Positions 55,808 through 64,000 of a DNA stretch of 64,000 bases are shown here, in pieces. A model generated the notes under the pieces. That model was not told where the DNA came from, did no database searches, and worked only from the letters and a program-made list of their open reading frames with translations. The position numbers and the translations under genes are program-made. Position 1 is the stretch's first letter. Every line of letters begins with the position of its first letter. Source of the stretch: Capronia americana (Eukaryota > Ascomycota > Eurotiomycetes > Chaetothyriales > Herpotrichiellaceae); assembly GCA_016110215.1 (NCBI GenBank), contig JADWQD010000003.1:1240001-1304000 (forward strand), read 5' to 3'.

Positions 55808-57748
55808 TTATTTAACTTCCTCCGCCTGAGCATGCATAGCCGCCTCCCTCAACGCCTCGCTGCCCGCAACGGGAATGCCATCGATCCAGACGACATTGTC
55901 CTCCAGCACGGAATTGCCCTCCTTGATATACCGGAACCGGGCCCTCCACACCCAATAGATGCCAGGGAACAGGATCGTGGCGCCGACGATCAGACAGCTC
56001 CAATTCATGTAGTCGATCGTGGCGATCGTGACGGGCACGTACAGTGGGCTGAGATACATGCTGATGATGATCAGGGACCAGCACACGGAGATGATGTTGA
56101 TGGGGTATCCCCAGCGGCCGAGATCGAAGTTTGGACGAGGCGGTAGGATGGATCGGCCGCGGATAAGAACCTAAACGAGGGGCGTAAGTCAGACAAGTCA
56201 CACCTCGGAGGGAGGTGGCTGAACATACCACGATGACTGGCGTCACGTAGCCGATCTGCAGGGTCACGCCGCCGCCGGAAATGATCGATTCGAATGCAAG
56301 GTCGCTGCCTAGGACGATGAGGCCTGCATGCTCGGCATTAGCATAAGGGGGACTCCCTCTGATGCCGCTAGGGGGGCGACTCACCAATGATCAGATCGAC
56401 AACCAGGATGGCAACCATCGCCCTCAGTGGGATATGGAACCTCGTGCTCACGTGCGCAAAGTAGTCGGAGTAGGGAAAGGCCTTGTCGCGAGCCATACTC
56501 CAGGCGAGGCGCGAGCCGGCGTTATTCGTGCCGACGATGATGAAGAAGTTCAGGCCGATCATTATGAGCGCGCAGAAGATGCCGCCGCCATAGACGGAGT
56601 TGCAGATGTCCATCCACCAGTTCATGTACGGTTGTGACGCTGGGATTGTCGAGCATGTTAGCGTAGCAAGCACGGGGTGTGCGCGGAGCGAGCGAGCGTA
56701 CCGAGCATGTATTCCTCCCAGTTTCCAGCGGTCCAGAGCAGCATGATGGCGGCGAGGAAGCTGGTGACGCTGCAGAATATCATGGACCAGACCATCACCC
56801 GCTAGGAGACGTCAGCCGTTGGACCTCAAGCGTTGAGACGAGACAGGAACACTCACAGGAGCTTCCTTGGACGCATGCTTCATTTCCTCCACTAGGTGCA
56901 TCATGCCATCCGTGCCGTAGAGGCCATACATGGGCGAGTAAAAGGACATGATGAACACCCAACCGTTGCTAGTATAGCCCGAGTTGTTGAGGAATTTGGT
57001 GAAGATAAACTTGGCATCATGCTTGGGTGCCATGATGCCAAAGACGACCGCCCACGCAACACCGCCTGCAATAGTCCAGACTGCGCCGAAAAGGTTCATC
57101 CCCGGGAGCCACGACTGCTTCAGGTTCATGACAATCGGGCCGATGAGAAAGGCCGTGTAAATGATCCAAGTCATCCAAGGATGCCATGCAAAGTCCGGAT
57201 GAGTGACCTCGACGAAGGAGGCAATGATTGCAGCACTGTTGAGGGCACAGCTCGACCCAGTACTAATTTCCCCGACGATAACAGCCCAGCCGACGAGGTA
57301 CGACAGGATGGGTCGAAGCTTTCCGGTGGCGACCGCCTGGACGTAGTACTGTTGGCCGCCTGCTGTGGGCCAGATGGTGCAGTACTCAGCCAAGGACATC
57401 ATCAGCAGGGTTTGACCCACTGCGACGAAGAGGGTGCCCCAGACAAGGGCAAAGGGCCCGCCGACGTCGAAGATGGTCGAGTAAAGGACGACGAGGCATG
57501 ACCAGCTGCAAGAGATCATGATCTGGTATGCGCATAGTGTCCAGAAGTTGTACACTGTGTTTCTCTTAGCACCGAGCGGACGGTGATACCGGTGATGGAT
57601 ACACCATACCTCGTTTCAACTCCGGCTTCTTGCCCATCGACATGAGGAGGGCATCGTCGCTATTGACCGACTTGGCATCCTCGAGAGTCATCGCGTGGTC
57701 CAAGTCCTCCGTCACGGTGTCGATCCCCATGTCCTTCATTTTGGTCAT
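55808..57748 (-). CDS. Amino-acid/choline-type permease (APC superfamily, GABA permease/Hnm1-like)
   Basis: Plasma-membrane uptake of an amino acid, GABA, choline or similar amine. Six exons, 57748-57610, 57554-56857, 56801-56702, 56639-56385, 56323-56229 and 56170-55808, all in frame, give 549 residues from the MTKMKDMG start. An earlier in-frame ATG at 57880 would add 44 atypical residues. The helices include LCAYQIMISCSWSCLVVLYS, SLAEYCTIWPTAGGQQYYVQ (the conserved E-x5-P-x2-GG region), FALVWGTLFVAVGQT and VGTNNAGSRLAWSMARDKAF. The C-terminal helices end in WVWRARFRY. The S-R-x2-W-x-MARD motif marks the fungal amino-acid/choline transporter group. It is divergent from the PhyH gene. Confidence 0.93.
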
Positions 57749-58749
57749 TTTCGAGCTTTTCGTGTTCAGACCCAGGGAAGGTTGCTGAGGACAGCCGCCA
57801 CAGGAAAGAAAAACCAGAAGATGGCCAAGTTCTTGAAGGGGAGTTGACCTTAGGTTAATGAGCTTGTTTCTTTCCAGCATGGACTATTCAACCCCCGCGT
57901 AAGGCTAGACGATAGACAAGGGGAGTTATCATGGTTTCAGCCATGTGCATGCGGTGGCTGAGAGATTCGGCGTTGAATGGTGGCCTTCATTGGGCATGCC
58001 GGGCCGCTTATCGCCCCCGTTCAATGCGACCAGAGAATTCCTGGCGTGTCTCTTCAAGGCTGATGTGGGATACGATACGATGCGAGGCCGTCGTCTCAGC
58101 AAAATGTCGACGATCTGACTCGCAAGCGCATGCTGTAAGACGTCCCTTATCGCGGGATAGATATACTCTCCTCGGCCATGTGTGGTGAACTGATTTCCTT
58201 GGTTCTTCGACGGAGAGGCAATATTAAGACCTTGTGGGACCCTAGGCTGGAGCCGAGAAGCCCAGATCTAGGCTTGATCAGGGGGGTCGATGGAGAAGTT
58301 TATACGGCCGGGATCCGCGGATTGATAGGCGCTCGTATGGGGTTGCGCGACCAGCCAACGTGAGTTCCTTCTTCGGCCACAAGATCTTCGGGCCAGACTG
58401 ACCGTCGATCTGGATATATCTGGAGCTTCGAAATCATCTCCATCCACCAGCCCATTGGGGTATCGCATTCCAGAAAGACTGGCGACAGTTCTCCAACACT
58501 GACCTCTGCGAACATCTCCTGTTCTCAACTCACCTGCTGTCTTCAGTCGTGTGTGGGGAGCTTGCGGCTGACGACGGCAAGGTTACGAGAACCGTCGCAA
58601 ACTCCGTGCCTTGATTGCAGGCTAAGGAGGCTCACTTTTCCGGGCTGGGCAGGAGAGGGGAGAAGTTGGTGCTGTTCACAACGTCACGATATACCAGGCC
58701 AGATTATATAAGAATATGACAGACGCTAGATTCCCGTCTCCCTTTCTTC
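57749..58749. promoter_or_regulatory. Divergent promoter region, permease / PhyH dioxygenase
   Basis: About 1.0 kb between the two start codons. It carries a TATA box near 58705 on the plus strand followed by a short C/T run before 58750. No coding sequence is apparent. Confidence 0.5.
58705..58712 (+). promoter_or_regulatory. TATATAAG box
   Basis: TATATAAG lies 38 nt before the ATG at 58750 and 173 nt before the internal ATG at 58885. If it is used, transcription would start close to or downstream of the first ATG, which would favour the shorter protein. Confidence 0.4.
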
Positions 58750-59942
58750 ATGCAATCGATCTTTCGCTTAGCACGCCCGCAGTCGTTGGCCAATTCCCGG
58801 AGACTCTTCCCCGGACTGTGGCCCTGTCATACCTGTGTGCCTTCTAGGTCAATTACATACTCAAGCCGTCTTCAAGCAGACAAGATGGCTCCGGTTGCTG
58901 TCGAGGACATCGTCGACACTCCAGTCGTGTCAAAGAAAGGAGCGGACTTCACCAATGGTGCCGTCCAGAAGCCGACGCTGGCACGATGCGACGCAAACGA
59001 TCCGGCCACAACAACAGACCTTCTGGTCGAGATCATCGAACGGGACGGTGGTGTTATCGTGGAGAACATCATCACCCAGGAACTAGCCGGCCGCATCAAG
59101 TCTGAGCTGAAGCCCTATTTCGACACAGACATGGTCGATGCCTCAGGTTTCTTCCCACACACAACCCAGAGGGCCACGGGTCTGCTTGCTCGGTCAGACG
59201 GGTGCGTAGAGTTGGCCATGAATCCTACATACATCGATGTCGCAAACAGGATGATCTCTTCCACGTATACGTACTGGACCGGCCAGAAGCAGGAAACCGT
59301 CACGGCGAAGCCGATCATCTCCTCCACTGTCGGCTTCCGTGTGAATCCAGGCGGCAGGCAACAGGCACTGCACAGAGACGATGGGTAGGCATCCGCGGCG
59401 CAGTGTCCCCATCTGACAAAAGCTGACTCTCGTGTAGGGACTACCACACTCGCAATTGCGACATGCCCATGATGCTTGGTTGTGTGACTGCCTTGACCAA
59501 AACAACGGCTGAAAACGGTGCCACAATTGCGATTCCTGGGTCGCACCTGTGGGGTCCCGACCGTTGCCCATACGATCATGAAGCAGTTCCAGCCGAGTTG
59601 GAACCTGGTGATGCCTTTATCTTTGTCGGCAACCTCTATCACGCTGGAGGCGCAAATACTACCAAGTAAGGATCAAGTGAGCAGCCAAATCCGGGTTCCT
59701 GCTGACCGCACCACAGAGATCAAGCTCGCGAAACGGTTGGAATCTTCTTATGCAAGCCGATCTACCGCCCTGCTGAGAATCAGTTCCTCATGGTGCCTCC
59801 CGAGAAAGCCAAGCGACTACCGCCACAAGCACAGAGACTCCTAGGCTATGGGATCTGCCGCCCTTCGCTTGGCTTTATGGAATATCAAGACCCCATGCGT
59901 GTCCTCTTTGGGGTCGAAGACGAGGAGACTGTCGATATGTAA
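58750..59942 (+). CDS. Phytanoyl-CoA dioxygenase family (Fe(II)/2-oxoglutarate) enzyme
   Basis: Hydroxylates a small organic substrate using Fe(II) and 2-oxoglutarate. Exons 58750-59384, 59438-59665 and 59717-59942 give 362 residues. The iron ligands are H208 and D210 in ALHRDDG (split just after by intron 1) and H280 in NLYHAGGANTTK. The 2-oxoglutarate Arg is probably the one in IYRPAENQ or following. The core runs from DGGVIVENIITQELAG to PGSHLWGPDRCPYDH. The first 45 residues (MQSIFRLARPQSLANSRR) form a possible mitochondrial presequence. A second ATG at 58885 (MAPVAVEDIVD) gives the standard cytosolic form. It converges on the Zn2Cys6 gene with a 78-bp gap. Confidence 0.92.
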
Positions 59943-60020
59943 CTTGCTTGTCCAATGCCCGTCCATCGAGTCGAAAGCTAGCGACAGCTCCACGACTCGT
60001 CAACATCCCGGCGCGGGCAC

Positions 60021-61699
60021 TTAAATCACCAGAAAATGCTTGCCTTGTTTCGACTCCTGCCGAGCAAACTGCATCCAATCCGCGACGTCGTGGGTGTCGC
60101 TCGCCCAGAAACGCCGCAAGAACTCCAGTGCTGGGTAACAGTTTGAGAAGCCTGTTGAAGCCATGACTTCCACCAGTTTAGTCTCCGCGAACGCCTGGGT
60201 ATCTTTGTTGTGCCTGCTCTGTGTCCCCACGACAAACAGCGGCCATACGAGGTCATGCTGATAGGCGTCCTTGTTCTCAATTTGGGCGATTGCAGCGATG
60301 ATGGCCATGACGTGACCCTGGAGCGACAGCTGAACGGCGTCATCGAGGGGATCGAGAAGAGCTTGGAAACTGTATGCAAGTCCAGCGTAGTGGAAAATGT
60401 CAATGAGAATAGCAAAGTCGCTGTGCGGACCTTGGGTCCCGAAGTCGAACGACTTGCTGAAGTTCCGACAACGATCCCGCGCGTACTCAAACTTTTGTTG
60501 CAGGACCTGCATGCTTGCCAACTCATCTGATCCTGCCTCGGCCGAGCAGGGATCGCGGTTGCGGCGCCTCTCAGCGCAGGTCACGTCTTGGACCAATTGC
60601 AGCCAATCTGTGAAGACATTGGCATCCTGCTCCGTCAATACCGAGCCGGGAATCTGGTCATCGTCGCCGAACGTTGTCGACGAACCAAAGACATCGTACA
60701 CGAAAGCTTCCTTGAGAAGAAACCGACACGTGTCATCCAGAATGGTCGACGCAAGGTCGGGAGCAGTCCACCGCTTGGTGATGGTTCTGGCGGCTTTCCA
60801 ATGAACATGCCATGTAGTTGTGTCACATCGGATCATCTCGAGGTTGCACAGGACCAGGATTGTGGCAAGGATGGTACTTGCCTGGGTTTGGCGTGCTGGA
60901 TTTGTATCTTCGATGACCTCTGCACGCAGATCCCGAGCGAGAAGCAGTAAGCTCCGATCCCGGTAGTTGCTAGCAAGGAACCCATCGTGCAATGGCCCGC
61001 GTGAATCAGGTCTGGAAGTGTAATGCTCTGCCGACAGCGCCAGGAGGGCGAGGAGCAGCGATTCAGACCTGAACACAAGGGGGAGCAGTAGCCTCCGCCA
61101 CGGATTGTCAGGCCCATCCACCCACGGCATGACGGTAGCGACATGATGGTCGAAGTAATGCAGGAGCTCTCGGACCGGCCTACCTTGCAAGTAGTCAGGC
61201 AGCACGTGCGATGACAAGTCGAGGTTTAGCGCAAACTGATTCTGGAAGGTGCCTTCGTCGTAGCCGGATCGGAATGCCTGTGTGAGCGTGTGTGGTGTCG
61301 CGATTGGCTGGATGCGAGACATCATCGTCGTCGAAGACGCGACCCCGTCCTCGCTTGGATTCGACATCTCACCGGGAGTCATGCTCTTGGGACTGAAGTT
61401 CTCCTGGGCGCTCTGACGAGGCGCGGGCTCGATGATAGGCAGTGTTTTGCCCGTCAGTTTCCCTCTGCTCGCCACGCCTTGTCCGAACTGGATCCTCAGG
61501 CCGTAGCCCGGGCATGCGAGGTCTTTGAGGGCGCATTTCTTACAAGTCGGCAGCGATCGGTCACAGCGGATTCGTCTCCTGTTGCACGTTCGACAATCTG
61601 TCTGGCTTCAGTGGCCTCTTCACCTCGACGGGACTTCCCGGCATTACCTTTGGCTGCTCTAGGCTCGTTCGGGTCCAGCGATGACATGCGAAGACTCAT
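60021..61699 (-). CDS. Zn2Cys6 transcription factor with Fungal_trans_2-type domain
   Basis: Probable regulator of the adjacent oxygenase genes. Exons 61699-61648 and 61597-60021, with a 50-nt intron (GTAATG...GACAG), give 542 residues. The small first exon places a start (MSLRMSSLDPNE) directly before the zinc cluster C19-X2-C22-X6-C29-X6-C36-X2-C39-X6-C46, all six Cys present. The following region has the pattern of the PF11951 fungal transcription factor domain: HVLPDYLQGRPVRELLHYFD, LLLPLVFRSESLLLALLALS and TILATILVLCNLEMI. It lies between PhyH (convergent) and the Rieske oxygenase (divergent), a position typical of pathway-specific regulators. Confidence 0.9.
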
Positions 61700-62235
61700 C
61701 TTGCAGTCGCGGCTGCCGCAATTCGACAGCGGGGGCCAGCTGAGAGAAATACCGCACAATGGGAAAACATCACCGCTTGACGTTCAGCCCGTCGCGAGCG
61801 CGAGAGGCGGGGGAGGTCGTGGCAAGCTCAGAGCCGTCGAAGACTTGGCGATGGGGGAATCCACTGCGAGGGAGGGTGGTGTCCCTTCACCTGCAACCCT
61901 CTGCATCTGAATGTCATTTGCAAGCAGCACATTGGACCTCGACTCGAGATCGAGTCAGCGACGGTGCAAGCCAGGCGTCACCGATGCCTGGTTGGAGCAG
62001 TGGACAGCTCCGAGGTCCCCCCCTTGTTCCGTGGGATATTGTTCGTCGGATTTCTGTTCCCGAAAAGGAAGCTGGATGGAGAACATGTTCAAGCAGTGTG
62101 GCACATCTCTTGCTCCTTCGATCATCACATTCATGTGAGAGAGCAGTGTTGGAGTCCTTATAATGGGGACACGCGTAGGTCAGGCGAGGCTGGCCGAGAT
62201 TGAGGACTGTAGGCCAGCCACGAACAGCACGCACC
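61700..62235. promoter_or_regulatory. Divergent promoter region, Zn2Cys6 regulator / Rieske oxygenase
   Basis: 536 bp between the start codons at 61699 (minus) and 62236 (plus). A Zn2Cys6 autoregulatory site (CGG/CCG triplets in inverted or everted order) would be expected here. I see CCG/CGG triplets but no clean paired site. Confidence 0.45.
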
Positions 62236-63741
62236 ATGCCAGCTCCCACTCCAGACGGTCCCAGTCCGGCAGATATCGTTCACAGACTCCATCTGGAGGG
62301 ACTGTCGAAGAAGTCGCTCTCAAAGGACCCCGGGACCTCACTGCCAGATAGCTTCTACCATTCGCCGGCTGTCTATCAGCTGGAGCGACGTGCGATCTTC
62401 TCAAAACGATGGTTTCTGGTCTCGCACAAGGCTCGCTATCGCAACATCGGAGACTTTGTGCAGTATGAGATGGCCGGCTTCAACTTCGTCATCGTCAAGA
62501 ACAAGACAGGGGAGATAGTCGGATTCCACAACATCTGCAGGTAGGTGCCATGGTTCCCCTAGCATTCGAGTGTTGGACATGGCGAGGGCGACGAAGACCG
62601 TCTTTTGACATTCCGCGCGCCCCAGACATCGTGCATTTCCGATCGTGCAAGATACGAGCGGCACCGCAAAGATCTTCTCCTGCAAATACCACGGCTGGTC
62701 GTACGACCTCAACGGAAAGCTGACCAAAGCCCCACGCTTCACTCCGGAATCCGTCTCGGATTTCGATTCCTCGAGCGTTCGACTCTTTCCGATCCACGTC
62801 CACGTGGACAGAAATGGCTTTGTATACGCCAATCTAGACGCCCGCCCCGAGCCAGAGATCGCATGGAAAGCACAGTACGGGGGCCTCGACGAGCAAGACG
62901 TCCTGGTGCGCTCCGGCGTTGACTGGGACGCCGTCGAGTACGACTTCACATGGATCAAGGACGGGAAATTCAACTGGAAACTCATGCAAGACAACTACAA
63001 TGAGGTAAGTCCCTCTCGGGCAAACTCTAGGCCTGCGTGAAAAAAATGGCTGACTTACATACCCCCCCTGCACAGTGCTACCACTGCCTCACGGCGCACC
63101 CGTCCGTCGCCAAAACCACAGCCCTCGACACATACTACGTCACCCCCGCCACACCCAGCAACTACATCTCGCATTTCAGCGAGCCGAAACCCTCCGTCTT
63201 TTCGACCAGCCAGTTCGACGCCACCCGCTTCGCCGGCCGTTCCGCCACGCACGTCTTCCCCGTCGGCCATTTCAGCCCCAACCCCGGCACGGGCTTCATG
63301 CACCTGATGCGCAGCATCCCGACCTCGGCGACGACCACGCGGCAGGAATACGACGTCTACCGTCTCAACACGCCGCACGCGACACCCGAGGCCCACCAAA
63401 GAATGACGGTCTTCTACCAGAACGTCGTGGACGAGGACTTTGCGCTTTGCGAGGCCGTGCAGAGGAATCTCGAGCGCGGAGTGTTTGAACGAGGGGCACT
63501 GCATCCGTTCCACGAGGAGGGCGTGATGGCGTTTCAGGACATGATTGTGAAGGTGCTGGGAGAGCAGGTCGAGGCTGAGGAGGTGGCTGGACGGGAACTC
63601 TGGGCGGCCAGACCAGGGCTGCAAGGGCAGGGCGTTGGAGTAGGAACCAAGCAGGCAATCACGGATCTGTGTGAAAGGATATTAGCGGGGGGAGGAGGAG
63701 TTAGCTGCGAGAAGGCAACGGCCAGAGGCTTGGAGTGGTAA
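62236..63741 (+). CDS. Rieske-type non-heme iron oxygenase, choline monooxygenase-like
   Basis: Oxygenase alpha subunit that probably hydroxylates a quaternary amine or aromatic acid; it needs a separate reductase. Exons 62236-62540, 62626-63004 and 63076-63741 give 449 residues. The Rieske ligands are C101-x-H103 (NICRHRAFP, split by intron 1) and C121-x2-H124 (FSCKYHGW). The mononuclear iron motif follows as NWKLMQDNYNE then CYHCLTAHP (H231 and H236), with intron 2 between them. This N-x-x-E-x-Y-H-C-x-x-x-H arrangement and the overall length fit the choline-monooxygenase/CntA-GbcA branch. The C-terminal acidic ligand is probably in VDEDFALCEAVQ. There is no targeting signal. It is divergent from the Zn2Cys6 regulator. 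Confidence 0.93.
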
Positions 63742-64000
63742 GGGAGGGGGTAGAGCAATTGTGCAGAACCAAAACTCTTCATATTTTGATCAGATTTTAT
63801 CATATCAGCAGTTCTCGTTATTGTGCTATACTTAACATGTACGGTCCTTCACTGTACGTAGGGAAGCTGCAATCACACCGCCCACGCAATCACGCAGTCA
63901 CTCACTCACTCACTCACTCGCTCACCCACCTACTCATTGATTGACCGACTCACTCACTCAATCCACTCACCCCTCCGCCAATATTTCCCTCAACGCAACC
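63742..64000. other. Intergenic end of window with a CACT/CTCA tract
   Basis: Downstream of the Rieske gene. It contains the simple repeat listed separately; no gene is seen. Confidence 0.6.
63893..63972. repeat. (CACT)n microsatellite
   Basis: About 15 tetramers of CACT/CTCA with substitutions (CGCT, CCAC, GATT) occur to near the window end. Confidence 0.85.

Noticed and set aside
1..64000. CRISPR arrays, rRNA or complete transposons
   Set aside because: No regularly spaced direct repeats, no rRNA-like sequence, and no transposase or reverse-transcriptase motifs were seen on either strand.

Overview
This window is nuclear DNA of a filamentous ascomycete (Pezizomycotina). The genes are split by short introns of about 48-110 nt with GT...AG ends and CTAAC/CTGAC-like branch points. 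Two genes encode Zn2Cys6 transcription factors, and the membrane transporter, FAD-monooxygenase and Rieske-oxygenase families are those usual in this group. There is no operon structure. The exact order (Eurotiomycetes or Dothideomycetes-like) cannot be fixed from this sequence. I recognise 24 protein genes (one truncated at the left edge) and one decayed kinase pseudogene. Most exon structures below were rebuilt by hand from reading frame, splice signals and family conservation.

Layout. 1-12.4 kb: end of an unknown gene, a secreted serine carboxypeptidase, a FarB/CTF1-beta-like Zn2Cys6 regulator, an NAD(P)-dependent reductase and a calmodulin-binding IQM-type protein. 13-28.4 kb: a membrane-tailed FAD monooxygenase, an unknown protein with three internal repeats, a four-helix membrane protein, an MFS transporter, a TMEM135-like membrane protein divergent from a Cys-rich single-pass membrane protein, and a BTB-type protein. 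29.2-30.1 kb: remains of an SRPK-like kinase. 33.8-37.9 kb: a 1372-residue disordered protein behind a long pyrimidine-rich leader region. 39-43.8 kb: a divergent pair of long, soluble, all-helical proteins with the general look of alpha-helical pore-forming proteins; this is the best candidate for an undescribed system. 45-52.2 kb: an allantoate/nicotinate-type MFS transporter, an ADCK2-like mitochondrial UbiB kinase and a small GPI-anchored Cys-rich wall protein. 53.2-63.7 kb: a probable catabolic cluster with a flavocytochrome b2-like 2-hydroxyacid dehydrogenase, an amino-acid/choline-type permease, a PhyH-type Fe(II)/2-oxoglutarate dioxygenase, a Zn2Cys6 regulator and a choline-monooxygenase-like Rieske oxygenase.

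How genes may work together. In the 53-64 kb block the permease and PhyH enzyme are divergent, as are the regulator and the Rieske oxygenase. This is a common plan for a small substrate-induced pathway in which a nitrogen-containing compound is imported and oxidatively stripped. The helical-protein pair shares one 765-bp promoter region, which implies co-expression and perhaps a two-part complex. Elsewhere the genes look like ordinary unlinked genes.
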